Source of the DNA: Xiphophorus maculatus
Taxonomy: Eukaryota > Chordata > Actinopteri > Cyprinodontiformes > Poeciliidae
Direction: 5' to 3'
Assembly (NCBI RefSeq): GCF_002775205.1
Contig: NC_036461.1
Location: 8,593,015 to 8,657,014 of the forward strand
DNA length: 64,000 nt
Position numbers and translations under genes: made by a program. Numbering within the stretch: position 1 is the stretch's first letter; every line of letters begins with the position of its first letter. Below, piece after piece: positions 13,601 through 24,760 of the stretch. The notes beneath the pieces were generated by a model, which worked only from the letters and a program-made list of their open reading frames with translations, did no database searches and was not told where the DNA came from.

Positions 13601-16600
13601 TTTTTTCTATTTTCCCTTTGACAAAGTCTGAGAATAAATGTTTCTTCTGTCTGAAACCACATAATCTCACAGCTGATTGTGATGCATATAAATGTAAACA
13701 ACTAAGATCCTGCTGTGAAGCATGGAACAGGAAGCAGGATCTGACCAGATCACATACTCCACCTTGATCTCTACACGGTATCAGAGAGTGCTTGAGGAAA
13801 ACTCAAGATCATCTCTAAACAACAAAACCAGCATGAAGTAGAACAGGACCACGCAAAATGACAATGACCCAAAATCCACCCACAACTGATTGAAATAATA
13901 ATAATAATCAGTCAAAGCCCAGATCTTACACCCACCAAGACGGGGAGCGACTTGAACTTGGCAAGAAATCCCTCAAGTTCAAGTTTATTTGTACAGAACA
14001 TTTCTGCAACAAGAAATTTCAAAGTTCTATACACCATAAAACATAATATAGTCACCAATGGGGAAACAAGCAATAAACACTACATTTGATCAAAATCATC
14101 AATACACATAAAATATGTTCATAAATTTTCCACCTACTCTAAACAGGTGGGGTTTTAGCCTTGATTTAAAGAAACTCAGTGTTTCTGCAGTTTTGCAGTT
14201 TTCTGGCAGTTTGTTCCAGATTTGTGGTACATATAAGTTGAAAGTTTAGTTCTGGTTCTGGGCATGCAGAGCAGAATAGAACCAAAAGACCAGAGAGGTC
14301 GATACGACGACAACGTCTTGAATGTATTTTGGTGCTATGTTGTTCAGTAATTTATAAACTAACAAAAGTATTTTAAAGTCTATTCTCTGAGCTACAGGGA
14401 AGCAGTGTAAGAACTTTAGAACCTCAGACATCTTACAACTTAAACGGTCTTGATTTGGTAGCTGAGAGAGCAACTTTTCCTCAGATGCAATTCTTTTCAA
14501 AGACCGTCATAAACTAAACAGTTAAAGAAGTAAGGTAATAAAAATGTTTGCATTTCAATTAGAAAAGAATATATAAGTTTATGAATGCTATTTGGCAGTA
14601 CAGCTCTATTTTTATAGTTTTCTTTAAATCTAAAAATCTTAGAAGAATTTATGTATGGCAGCATTTTAATTCTCTGTACCAAATATAATTTTTATGGTAC
14701 ATTTTCTCCAAAATGGGTGTGTGTTTCATGTTGCAGGGTTCCAGGACGCTGATGATCACCTCCATTCCCAGAGAGATCTCAGACCCGGGACTCATCACCA
14801 AGCACTTCCAGTACTCATTTTTCTTCTCTAGTTTCTTGTTAGGTCAATGTAAATCCTTTATTATGTTTATCAGTTAGCTCTCCAGGAGGAATAATCAATT
14901 TTAAACCTTCACCCACCAGCGAGGCCTACCCCAGCTGCACAGTCACCGACATCCGCTTCTGCTTTGATGTTCACAAACTGATGAAGCTGGACTTAGAGAG
15001 GTACAGTCAACTTTCCTCGACTCAGATGGCGTCTCTTGAAAGTGGAGTAACACGTTCTGTGTGTCCTGCAGGCGAAAAGCAATGAAAGGCAGGCTGTATT
15101 TTGCAACAAAGGCCCAAAAAGATGGGAAGGTCATGATCACGACCCATCCTTGTGCTCAGATATTCTGTTGCGACATATGTGGTTTTGAAAAGGTAGGTTG
15201 GATGAACATTAACTGTACTGTCTCCATTGCATAGGAAGAGTTTTACCACTGGATGGCACTGCAATGCAAAAGTATAAGCCATAGCAGTGCTAAACGTGGT
15301 AAAAAGCTTTCTGAAGTTTGAAGTATTATTTTCTGCAGGTGGATGCAGAACAGTACTACAGCGAATTGGAGGAGAAGTGCACAGATGAGTTTAATGCGGA
15401 GAAGCAGCGGATCACCATGAAGAGGCTGGGTATAGCCTTTGTGACTCTCAGAGACGAGAGGATGACGGCTGTGTGAGTAATCAGCAGTATGACCCAGAGC
15501 TCCTCTCATCAGCGGGGAGGGATTGCGATGTTCAGGCTCTCCTTACTGTTGTTGTAAATCATGAAGTCTTCATTTGTTTTCCAGCATTGTGAAGGACTAC
15601 AGTCGCGTGCGTTGCCGCAGCAGACCCCAGCAGTCCAGCATCACAACTGTGGTGCAGTCACAGAGGTGGGGCATCAGCTACGCACCTGCTCCAAGTGACA
15701 TCATCTGGTTTGTATCAGAAATACAAAACACAGTTTTTCACAAAGCCTCAAGTTGCAACCACAAACTTGTACTCTATGGTGATTTTATATGTGACAGCCC
15801 AACAAAACTTTTCCTTGAAGTTTTTATGTAAAAACTTCAATCAGAGGAAGATTTTTATAAAAACCTTGAAGAGTTTTTGTATATAAAAAAACTTCCCCTG
15901 GTTGGTAGTGTCCACCTGTGTGTGTAAATCAATCTTGGTATAAATACAGCTCTTCAGAAAAGAATTCATATGTGTTTTAGTGAAGAAACAGCATCACGAG
16001 AATAAAGGAACACCACAGGCAAATCACAGAGAAAGCTGTGTAGAAAATTAAAGCAGAGTTGGGTAATAAAACTAAATCTGAAGCTTTAAACATCTGTTAG
16101 AGAATGCTGTTCAACCCATTATCTGAAAATTGCAACCTTACCACATGGATATCCACCTAAAATGGCTAAATTGAGCAGTAAATAGAGAAGTAACCAAAAA
16201 TGCTTCAGTGATCCACAACTCGGGTAGAATAATCTCCTGACAACTCTATAAAACTGACTTTGCATTTAAAAGCCACAGTAGAAAGAAAGCTATAAGAAAT
16301 CCCACTTGCACTAAATTTAAACTTTGTAGACCAGTGGTCCCCAACCTTTTTAGTACCACAGACCGGTCAAGACTTCGCAAATTTGCTGTGTCTGGGAGGG
16401 TGGAGGAGGTGCGTGGCACCGATGCTGTTGCTGCTGTTTCTAAATCATTCTACTGCTTGTTGGCACTCAAGACGTAACCGACAGAATCCGGTTAAAGGAA
16501 AATAAAAGATCCTCAATACTCGATAAATAAAACGGAAGTATTTAATTATTTCTTGCACGGCCCGATACCAATTGGTCCACGGACCGGTACGGGTCCGCAG

Positions 16601-19600
16601 CCCGGGGGTTGGGGACCACTGTTGTAGACTACATGCAAAATCATATGTGTAGCAGAAAACTAAGTCAGTACCTCAACTTGAACACACTATTCATATCATA
16701 AAAGATGTTGGTGGCAGCATCATGTGGTAATAGACTTCTTCAGCAAGGCTAGGCCACTTGGTCAGGATTATTCAGTAGATGGATGGAGCTAAATGTATGG
16801 CAATCCTGTAAGAAAAGCTGTTAGAGGTTGCAAGAGATTTAAGACTGTGGGTTGGAGGCTCATTTTCCACAAGGACAACTTGAAACGTCCAAATTCAATC
16901 CAACTGAGTGTGATCTACAGTATTTTCCAAAAACCGCAGTCTTTACTTAGTTGATACATTCCCACAAAAACATTTGTAGCTCTGAAGGGGCAAAAAAAAA
17001 AATTCATGGAGTGACTGAAAGTGGCTGAATATAAATGCACACCCCACTTTTTGTGTGGCCTTGTCAGTGTTGCTCTTACAAAACCAAAAAGAAAATGTTT
17101 TTGATTACAAATGCAATAAGAAATGGTCATTTTAGGAGTTTTTCTGTAAATTCTTATGCAAAATCTGCTTTTAATATCAAACTATGTTACCTATCTTTCT
17201 TAATCTTCTATATTTATATAAACGGCTCACCTCATTCTACATTTTTTCTTTTGTAATAGTTGATTCATTTTGTTCTAAATTTGAAACTAGAAATAAATGT
17301 GTGTTTCATTTTGATAAGAGTTCATAATAAAACATTTTGCATATAGAAAATTAGTTTTAGGCAAGTTTTATCTTCTAGCAGCAGGGGCAGTCGTGGCTTT
17401 TTGAATGGAAAACATGGTTGGCCTCTGGTCTGTGACATAAAATCCTAATCAAATGCACTGACATTTTTGATATTGTTATGTCAGATAAAATGCAAACAAA
17501 AAAGTAAACTGGAGGTCAAAAAGATTTAATTTCAGCTCTTGGTAGAACACAGAGCTGCCAGCATCCCACATCAATATTACCATAATCTGCACCACAAAGG
17601 TTTACAAATCACACTTTATCCTTTTATCTGCCTTCATCTGTTCTCTGTAACCTTTTTTATTGTGTGCAACTCTCAGCGCATGGCAGTGTAGTCGTCATGC
17701 ATCGTTCTTTTATACGGTTCTCACTGGGACAGTACGAACCGTATAAACCCTTCACGACATAAACTCAGTCGCAGCACAGCAGATGTCCAACCTGCATGTC
17801 TTCTCACTGTGGGAAGAAACTGGAGCACTCAAAGGAAAACCACAACAACACAGTTCTTAAGTCTAACACCTAATTTTCAGTGTCTCTCTCACGCAATTTG
17901 GAGACATTACCCCATAATCAGGCCTGACATTTTTGGCATATTTGGGACTCTGGGAAAGAAAAGTGAATCATCTGAAATGCGATCATCTCCGCTGCCAGTC
18001 TTTGGATTTGGAAAACTGTCTTTTTAGATGCACAGTCATGAAGATGATCTAAGGAGGTGGTAAATATAATGTCTGTGAATGTGACAGGACCAATGCTGAG
18101 CTGTGCTTCCAAAACATCTTTGAAATTAAGCTGGTTATTTAGGAACAGAGTCGACATTTCTGCTCTTTCTCTCAAACTAAAGCTCTACATCTTTACATCT
18201 CCAGGGAAAACCTGGCTGTCTGCGGCTCTCGCTGGTGGCTGCGATGCGTCCTCCTTAACATCCTCCTCTTTCTGCTGCTCTTCTTCTTCACCACTCCTGC
18301 CATCATTGTGAACACCATGGACAAGTTCAACGTCACGCAGCCCGTGGAAAGTTTGAGGGTCGGTGTTTTAAAGTACTTCAGAGCTTTGCTTCAGACTTCT
18401 TGGATCATGTTGAATAACCACGCTCGTCTCCTTCACAGAGCCCGATCATCACCCAGTTCTTTCCAACCTTCCTGCTCTGGGTCTTCTCAGTACTCCTGCC
18501 TTTCATCGTCTATTACTCTGCCTTCTTCGAGTCCCACTGGACAAGGTACTCACCCTGCTCTCAACTTTCTTTTTCTCCTCTTCTAAATTGGACTTTCTGC
18601 TCCTTGTCTTCTTCCAACAGGCCCTTCATCTGTATCTGCTTGTTCTTTCAACTCCTTTCATTTATTATTTATCTTTCTTTTACCCTCTTGGATTTTTTTT
18701 CTACTCTCTCCCTCCTTTTCACTGTCACTCTGCCTGCACTGTTATTCTGGGCAGGTTGTCATAGAGATCTTCATGAGAGAATAATGAGATGCACTGTAGT
18801 CGCCATGCGCCATTTTTTTTTTTTTTTTTTTTCCGTGCACGGGGACTTGCTGAAAGAGGAGCAGAACAACCGCGTGTTGGAAGAAAACCTTCATGCTGCA
18901 CCTATGAGCACCGTTTCTTTACATAACCGCCCACACAAACGTTTGTGTGCAGGCGTGATATGTGAAGGAGCGAATGCAAATCAACTGTTTACTGGAGGGA
19001 AAAGTGCAGAATGAGTCTACCAGAATTATAACATGTAGACAGAGCTGAATGTACATTTCTAAATGTATTCATCATTTATGCTTTTTATTTTTTTGACTCA
19101 TTGTACACTGGTGTAATGTCTCAGATCGGTTGAGAACCAAGTGACGATGCACAAGTGTTTTTTGCTGCTGGTCTTCATGGTGATCATCCTCCCCTCACTT
19201 GGTCTGTTCAGGTAAAATTCCAACAAAAACACAAGTTTATCTATTTGGTTTTTTTGTTGTTTTTTTAGAAATCTTTCACTATATCACATGTTTTATGTCT
19301 GCTTATGTCCTGATTTCATACATTTCTTGCAGTCTTGACCTCTTCTTCACTTGGTTGTTTGACATCATCTTTCTGGATGAGAAAGAGATCAAATTCCAGT
19401 GAGGCTCCTTTTTTTAATTCAAATTTAAAGAATAAACTGAAGTGTCTTGAAAAAGTATTAACATTCACTGAACCTTTTTATATTTTGTCACATTGCATCC
19501 ATAAACCTGAGAGTACATTCATGGGATTTTGCCTGACTGACTGGCACAAGGTAGTGGATAATTGTGAAATGGAGGGTAAAGATTGTCGGTTTTCAACATT

Positions 19601-22600
19601 ATGGAATGCATTCATAATCAGTTCCCTGAGTCGATACTTTGTAAAGTCATAATTACCTTTAAGTGTTTTGGGGTATGACTCTGTCAGCTTTACACATTTA
19701 AAGTTTTTTTTTTTTTCCTTTATTTAATCAGGTAAACCCCGTTGAGATCTAGATCTCATTTTCAAGAGGGACAGTTATTTTATTTATTTATTTATTTTCA
19801 AAATGGCTCAAATCAGTTTGAGCTATCAGTGCGATTGAATGGACAGCATCTCTGAACATCAATTTTTAATCCCAGTCATAAATGCTTAATTTAATTTAGC
19901 TCTGAACTTTGACTTGACCATTTTAAAACATGAATATGCTTTTATCTGAATCATCCCAGTACAGTTCTGGTTGTACGGTTAAGGCTGACGGCATGCTAGA
20001 AGGCACAGAGACCCTGGAAATATTTAGACTCCTACTCCTACGTATTTTACCATTACACACTCCCTTGTTAGTTTATGACATAAAAACCCAATAAAACCAG
20101 TGTAATGTAAGGTGGAAATGTTTTAGTGGTATTAATACTTTAGTAAGGCATTGTTTAAAACAGCTTTTGTCTTTTTTTTTAATAGGTGTGTGTTTCTTCC
20201 TGACAACGGTGCGTTCTTTGTAAATTATGTCATCACATCGAGTCTTATCGGAACATCTATGGAGTTGCTTCGAATCCCGGCGCTCACAGTGTACGCACTG
20301 CGCCTCTGCTTTGCCAAATCCAAGGCTGAGCGGATACACCTGAAGAGGGTTAGCGGAAGTATTTCTTTAGTTTTAGTGTAAACGTTTGTTTGTAAATATA
20401 TCATATAAAATCTACTGACTTCAGCTTTTTTATATTTGCAGAGTCAAGCGTATGAGTTCCAGTTTGGCCTGGAGTATGCCTGGACAATGTGTATCTTTGC
20501 TGTCAGCATGACCTACAGCATCACGTGTCCCATCATTACACCCTTTGGTGAGTGACATGCAATTACCCTCTTGTATCATCATCTAACCCTCTTTTCTCAG
20601 CAGTTTCAGTTCCTCCATCCTCCCTCTTAGTCAGTGTGTATATGCAGGCCTCCCCTAACACACCCTGTGTGAATATGCTGCTGTAGTCCCAGACACCCAG
20701 ACACAGTGAGCTGCAAGCCAGACGCCCACTACACTCCTGTGTCAGCCCAGAACTCACCAAGCCTCTATTTACTTCTGCTGTCCGATCCAGCTACTTTTTT
20801 AGACTAAACTTTGCTTTTGCAGAAGCTATACAGTACATGCCGTTTTACAAAAACTGTTAAATGCACAGACGAAGCACTTGTGCAGAAATATTGGTTTTCC
20901 AGGAACCAGACATTTTTGGCTACCTTTTGCTCTAGTCTTGGCTTTCTAGATGTCTTTCTAAGCTCATCTGGAAAATTAAATTGTTTAATGAGCCATTTAA
21001 CACAGAAATGTGAAAAATCTAGAGTTAGAAAGGTTCCTAAACTAACTGAACGAGTCATCTTCACAGAAACATCTTGAGTTGCAGTGCATGGTACTTTGTT
21101 GAAGTATTTATAGTCCTTGTTGTTTTTTTACATCTACAAATTTACTGACTTTACTGTATTTTGTTGGGAGTTTATGTAACGGTTCACAAAACCTAAATAA
21201 AATGAATGAAATGCAGTATTCATACTCCTTTACTCTGATCCGAAATAGAGAAAATCCAGTGCAACCAGCTTTCTTTACAAGTCACTAATAATCCGAAATA
21301 AAATTATTCATAAAAAATATTATTTGTTTATTAAAAAAGTTGAAATTTTCATGCCTCAACAATCAATAAAATAAATCTGTACTGGTATTACAGCAATCAA
21401 ACCCTTAATTAGTGATGAGCTCTTAGTCTTTGAGGTTGGCTTCCTTGCGATGACCCTAATCTGGCTGGGCTGCTATAAAATGTAAAATATCTAAGAAGTG
21501 AACTAGTTGCTGTCAGAAGCAACATAGTGGTGAAATCAAAGTTTACCTTGGATACTAAATGTGTCATGAGTATGAGTAAATCTGGACTTAACTCGTGTGT
21601 AGCGTATTATTACTTTATTAACCTTTTTATATTTATTAAATTATATAGTTTTTAGTTATTTTAATATTGTTTTCAAATATTTGCTTTATATATTTTCTTT
21701 CTTTATTTTTTATTATATCCTGCTTTTATCTGAATAGATTGTGGACAGGTTATATATGTTTTTTTCCTATTTGCAGTTATTAACTGCTTTTGATGCCTTG
21801 TTCAAGGATCTTTGTTTTAACCGTTTTTGTATAGTTTGTTTAGCTTTTCCTCAGTTTGTGGACCTGTGGATATGTAGTGTCAGCTGTGGATTGAGAATCT
21901 ATATTTAGCTGGGCTCAAGTGAATAATGACAAAGAAATAAATATTGAGTCAGTTGATATTGAAAGTACTGTATATTGTAACAAACTGTTCAAACTAATTT
22001 ACTTCCTTATTCAAGAAACATTCAAGTTCAATATGCATGTTTCTTTCTTCATACAGGCCTTTTTTTTACTTTGTCAAAATTTGTTCATATAATTTAATGT
22101 GAATCTTGTAAAATTTTAACTAGCTATTCATTTCGTAATTCTCCTTTTTACAACAAGATGGAACGACAACATCCACTTTGTTTTTTGCAAAATGAGATAA
22201 CCTGGTGTAATTCCACCTCACTTGTCCTTCCAGGTCTGCTCTACGTGATTTTGAAGCACATGGTCGATCGGTACAACATCTACTATGCTTACGTTCCCAC
22301 CAAGCTCAACCAGAAGATCCACAGAGCGGCGACCAGCCAGGTCATCGTGGCTCCAATCCTCGGCATGTTCTGGCTGCTCTTCTTCTCCGTGCTCAGATTA
22401 GGTGCTTTCTTTTTAAAGTTTAACCTTCTCTATCAAACAATTGTTAAGGTACATTGAAGTAATTCCTGTTTTTGTTCTGGACTTTCACAGGTCCAATACA
22501 TCCCATCACCTTGTTTACATTAGCATCGCTCATCTGCTGTATTGCCTGCTGTCTTTTCCGTATATGGCTTCGGAAAACTCCAGACAAATCAACAAGCTAC

Positions 22601-23488
22601 CAGGTCTGCCTTGATTTAGTGACTGCATAAGAAGTATTTTTGAGCTCTTTATCTTTTTTTTTTCTTTTTTTTTTCAGATGTCTGATCAGCCAGCTGCTGA
22701 GACGTTCCCTGATGCAGACCGGAGCACAGTGACGTCAACTACCACCTCCAGTGTAGAACACTTCATTTGTTTTTAATGTTACATGACATGTGATGTTTTA
22801 AAATAATTATTACAGGAACAGATGTTAGACCTTAGATGTCAACACCCTGCAAAAGATAGTCATGGTCCATAAATATTTTCACAATTTATTGCAACGAACA
22901 TCAGAGTGTTTTATGGCACTAGTGGCACAAATATGGCACAGTTGTAAAGTTTTAACTTTTTTTTTAACAGCTAAAAGTGTGTATATTTGGAATTAAGTAG
23001 GAAGGTGGTTCTACTTAATTTGTAGAACCACCTTTTACTACAACTACATCTGCCATTCTGCTTTGTAAAATCAATTATATGAGACTCTGTGAACATTTTC
23101 AACTTTAACCATGTGTTAATTTTGTGTGGTGAAAATATAGATGCACTGCAAATGAAATGAAGGCTAAGATCAGGTTGTGAAAACTTTTGAATCACCAATG
23201 AATTTGTGCGCACATTCATAATCTTTGTGCTGTTTTTTTTGTTTTTTTCTCCCTCAGCTATTTGTTGCATCTGTGTTGCTGGAGCCGGAGCTGGCTTTAA
23301 CTCCGATGCCTTCTCCAGCTCACCATGGCTACGGCGCCATGGCCAGCTCCCAGAGTTCAGGTCACGGACCGGTGGCGGGAGCAGAGGCTGAAGAGGAACA
23401 CACCCAAAATCATGAGACTGAGCTCAGAGAACCTGCAGATCTCTGCTGCCCCAGCCCGCTCATGGACAGCCCCACAGGCTACCAGTGA
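4610..23488 (+). CDS. tmem63c: TMEM63C, OSCA/TMEM63 mechanosensitive cation channel (5' exon missing)
   Basis: Channel subunit of the OSCA/TMEM63 (DUF221) family, a membrane-tension-gated cation channel. Exons seen: 4610-4689, 5446-5533, 6626-6658 (cassette, less sure), 7625-7662, 8798-8940, 10109-10160, 10261-10369, 14737-14810, 14920-15000, 15072-15192, 15339-15472, 15585-15707, 18205-18358, 18439-18545, 19125-19211, 19333-19398, 20186-20348, 20442-20547, 22234-22401, 22491-22603, 22678-22752, 23258-23488. All have GT/AG borders and phases that join into 781 residues plus stop. Recognisable blocks: [26 protein letters not shown] (first helix), the soluble RRM-like domain ([12 protein letters not shown] to APAPSDIIW, 14737-15707), then [35 protein letters not shown] and [14 protein letters not shown] of the pore-side helices. 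The N-terminal ~50 residues (extracellular tail and start of helix M0) were not found in 1-4609, so the start exon is inferred to lie upstream. TMEM63C rather than A or B is preferred because of the C-terminal block [19 protein letters not shown] and the NGB neighbour. Confidence 0.96.
5850..6600 (-). mobile_element. Tc1/mariner relic, family A, reverse orientation
   Basis: Starts with the family repeat in the form TTTTTATGTGGATTTTATGAGAGACACCAAC and continues with reverse-complement transposase sequence (GGTACCTCCACCATGTCTAA and CATTTTGCATGTAGGTAAAA are diagnostic blocks). It ends within the transposase just before the candidate 33-bp cassette exon. It lies inside a TMEM63C intron. Confidence 0.7.
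6626..6658 (+). CDS. tmem63c: Possible 33-bp cassette exon of TMEM63C
   Basis: An 11-codon in-frame segment ([11 protein letters not shown]) lies behind a good pyrimidine tract ending AACAG and is followed by a GTATGA donor. It begins and ends in phase 0, exactly between the exon ending ...SETKDM and the exon starting GFCSWL, so it can be included or skipped without changing frame. It would lengthen the acidic cytosolic linker before the first conserved helix. This is inferred from splice signals and frame only. It could be a chance match, because the linker is poorly conserved in the family. Confidence 0.5.
8965..9590 (+). mobile_element. Tc1/mariner relic, family A, 3' half
   Basis: Only about 25 bases after the donor of the exon 8798-8940 the sequence enters the transposase in mid-gene (GTACATCACCCTAAACGCAC). 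It proceeds through GAAGGTGGATGATGTTAAAT to a well-kept right repeat ending with GGTTGTAACAGGACAAAATG near 9551-9570. The 5' half is missing. No intact catalytic frame remains. Confidence 0.72.
11215..13770 (+). mobile_element. Gmr1-like Ty3/gypsy LTR retrotransposon relic (LTR, PBS, gag remnants)
   Basis: A probable 5' LTR runs from TGTTAC at 11215 to GTAACA at 11605. Two bases later comes an 18-base primer-binding site for tRNA-Pro (11608-11625, one mismatch). Downstream are gag remnants in shifting frames: a charged helix (about 12630-12760), a SCAN-like capsid block with LVPVFRE and VESYFEV (12826-12920), [15 protein letters not shown] text (about 13327-13360), [15 protein letters not shown] (13450-13500) and a CCHC-type zinc knuckle (13639-13680). 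Frame breaks and inserted sequence (11730-12175, 12960-13310) make it non-functional. No pol gene or 3' LTR was recognised. It lies in the 4.4-kb TMEM63C intron 10370-14736. Confidence 0.7.
13975..14520 (-). mobile_element. Non-LTR retrotransposon 3' fragment
   Basis: Read on the minus strand, 14246-14500 encodes the C-terminal part of a LINE ORF2 ([25 protein letters not shown] is characteristic). The plus-strand text CAAGTTTATTTGTACAGAACA near 13980 is the reverse of the 3' terminal region. It is truncated at the 5' end, with a few substitutions, and inserted antisense in a TMEM63C intron ending about 220 bases before exon 14737. Confidence 0.7.
14737..15707 (+). CDS. tmem63c: TMEM63C exons for the cytosolic RRM-like domain
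   Basis: Five closely spaced exons (14737-14810, 14920-15000, 15072-15192, 15339-15472, 15585-15707) encode the intracellular domain typical of OSCA/TMEM63 proteins (Pfam PHM7_cyt type). The first strand is [12 protein letters not shown], the second RNP-like stretch is [18 protein letters not shown], and the domain closes with [12 protein letters not shown] and [10 protein letters not shown] cysteine-rich loop ([17 protein letters not shown]) sits between them. Introns here are short (71-146 bp) compared with the 4.4-kb intron before and the 2.5-kb intron after, which hold the transposon relics. Confidence 0.93.
15925..17060 (+). mobile_element. Tc1/mariner relic, family A, split by a hAT insertion
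   Basis: The left part (15925-16331) shows GTATAAATACAGCT, AACAGCATCACGAG and AAATCCCACTTGCACTAAAT. The right part (16622-17060) shows GGTGGCAGCATCATGTGG, GATGGATGGAGCTAAATG and GAATATAAATGCACACCCCA. The two halves are contiguous in the family and are separated here by the 290-bp element at 16332-16621. The coding frame is heavily broken. Confidence 0.8.
16332..16621. mobile_element. Non-autonomous hAT element with TIRs and 8-bp target duplication
   Basis: Bounded by near-perfect terminal inverted repeats, CAGTGGTCCCCAACC at the left and GGTTGGGGACCACTG at the right. It is flanked on both sides by TTGTAGAC (16324-16331 and 16622-16629). The eight-base duplication and the CAGTGGT... ends place it with hAT (Charlie-like) elements. 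It is 290 bp and GC-richer than its surroundings, and has no transposase. It inserted into an already resident Tc1 copy, so it is younger than that copy. Confidence 0.9.
18205..22603 (+). CDS. tmem63c: TMEM63C exons for the pore-side transmembrane core
   Basis: Exons from 18205-18358 to 22491-22603 encode the C-terminal 7-transmembrane block (RSN1_7TM type). Helices visible as hydrophobic runs are [103 protein letters not shown] and [13 protein letters not shown]. The loop [11 protein letters not shown] contains an N-x-T sequon. The strong conservation of [13 protein letters not shown] fits the gating-helix region of the family. No frame breaks or missing exons were found in this core. Confidence 0.94.
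19440..20150 (-). mobile_element. Tc1/mariner relic, family A-like, reverse orientation
   Basis: Opens with AAGTGTCTTGAAAAAGTATT and TTTGTCACATTGCATCCATAAA, passes TCCCTGAGTCGATACTTTGTA and reverse transposase text (GACTTGACCATTTTAAAACATG near 19911), and ends near ATTAATACTTTAGTAAGGCA. Its middle is interrupted at about 19707-19800 by a dispersed TTTATTTAATCAGGTAA/GAGATC motif and a short (TTTA)n run. It fills most of the intron before exon 20186. Confidence 0.7.
19707..19800. repeat. Dispersed fish repeat motif plus (TTTA)n microsatellite
   Basis: A poly-T run is followed by CTTTATTTAATCAGGTAAAC, GAGATCTAGATCTCATTTTC and then ATTTATTTATTTATTTATTT. The first part is a commonly dispersed teleost repeat motif that I cannot assign to a superfamily. 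It sits inside the Tc1 relic and is therefore a later insertion. Confidence 0.4.
21085..21300 (+). mobile_element. Tc1/mariner family A terminal fragment
   Basis: Contains TACTGTATTTTGTTGGGAGT and GTATTCATACTCCTTTACTC followed by GAAAATCCAGTGCAACCAGC, all blocks of the left repeat and the adjoining leader of family A. No transposase part follows. Confidence 0.55.
22991..23034. repeat. Two interlocked inverted repeats in the last TMEM63C intron
   Basis: AATTAAGTAG/CTACTTAATT (22991-23000, 23011-23020) and AAGGTGGTTCTAC/GTAGAACCACCTT (23002-23014, 23022-23034) overlap at CTAC. AAGGTGGTTCTAC is the text found near the transposase stop in family A Tc1. Confidence 0.8.
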
Positions 23489-24760
23489 CTGCAGCTCCCA
23501 CTTAAGCTAATTCCCATGTGTCCTGTAGTGGTGGAGCGCAGATTATTCAACGCTGCATCTTCACCACTGACCTTGGACTCTAATTTAACCGCGTCAGACA
23601 CTGAGATGAGATAGATCTTTTGTGAGGGCATGAAGAATCTAAAACAAAAGCAGAATTATTTAAAACAGAGCATTCAAAAAGAAAACAGCTAGCCAAAACT
23701 TTGTCCGAACCTGCTTTGTACACACGTTAAGATCAAGCTAATGTACAAATAACTTAAAAAAAACGAAACAACCTGATTCCGCCTCCTACGGTTCATTTGC
23801 AAGTTAAAAAGGTTGAAAGAAGCAGGCTTGGAGATAATATCAGACAGACACGCTCCTTGCTGTGCAACTGGAACACGAGTGGAGTTGAAAGTTCCCACCG
23901 CAGTGGGTGGTGTGAACAGGCTTGCCCCGGCAGACTGACAGAGCGGTACGGCCATGGGTGATATGTGCTTCCTCTGTGAGGCTGAGGCTGAGGGTAGCGA
24001 GTTGTGAAGCCATCTGCCGTGAGAGCGCAGACAGACGGAGGGCAGAGTGGCGCTCTCAGATGGACTGTAGTATATGTACAGTCTCGCCATAGAGGCAGAA
24101 ACAGCCCAAGGCTTATTGTAATTTATCTCAACATGAGGTTGCTATTTTTGCTACTGTATTTTGGTGCTGTTCATGTAAAAGCTTTATCCTGAAAGGTGGT
24201 GGGTACATGGCTTTCCCTTCTTGATTAAAAAAATACTTCTTCTGTTTAAATTGTGTACTTAAGTAGTTTTTTATTCTTTCACTTTCTTGCAGAGAGTTTG
24301 GGGATCAAATTGTGACTTCCCAGTTAATTTGAATATCATGAAAAAAGTTGGTAAAGCTTTATTTACCATAAAACTGACATTAGACAGTCATAAACATGAC
24401 ATAGCACCTGTCATGAACATGAATGACTCTTCATAAATGTTTGTCAATAATGACACTTTTAATGCAAAACTCCATTAAAACTTGCATTTAAAAGTCAGCT
24501 TTGCATTAAAACTGGAACACGTAGTGTCATTATTTACCGAATGACACTTCGTGACAACAGTCGTAAACATTTATGAAGTCATTCATGTTCTTGACAGGTG
24601 TTATATCATGTTTATGACAGTCTCTTGTCGGTCTTATGCACACCTTTTCCAGTAAAGAGTTATTGTTAATATTTCAGTAACACTAGTATATTGATACATT
24701 ATACAAAAACCTTTACGTTTCAAGTGTTTAGGTTATTTTGATGAATAAAATTGTACTATT
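23489..24760 (+). other. TMEM63C 3' untranslated / downstream region
   Basis: The reading frame ends with TGA at 23486-23488. The next kilobase has no supported coding exon. It contains an ATTAAA near 24224 and an AATAAA at 24744-24749, which are candidate poly(A) signals. The foldback element at 24383-24622 lies between these two, so use of the distal signal would put a long hairpin into the mRNA. Which signal is used cannot be decided from sequence. Confidence 0.45.
24383..24622. mobile_element. Foldback (palindromic) MITE downstream of TMEM63C
   Basis: Left arm (24383-24450: GACAGTCATAAACATGACAT, CACCTGTCATGAACATGAAT, TTCATAAATGTTTGTC) pairs with the right arm (24551-24622) in inverse order. 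Inner arms AATGACACT/AGTGTCATT and TTTTAATGCAAA/TTTGCATTAAAA continue the fold. The total is about 240 bases folding almost end to end with roughly 10% mismatches. It has no coding capacity. The superfamily is not assigned because clear target duplications were not identified. Confidence 0.75.

Noticed and set aside
18604..19014. Open stretch of 136 codons between two TMEM63C exons
   Set aside because: It lies wholly within an intron, contains a poly-Phe run from a poly-T tract, and is in no phase with flanking exons.
23689..24090. Minus-strand open stretch of 133 codons in the TMEM63C 3' region
   Set aside because: No family similarity and low-quality composition; it is antisense to the probable 3' UTR.
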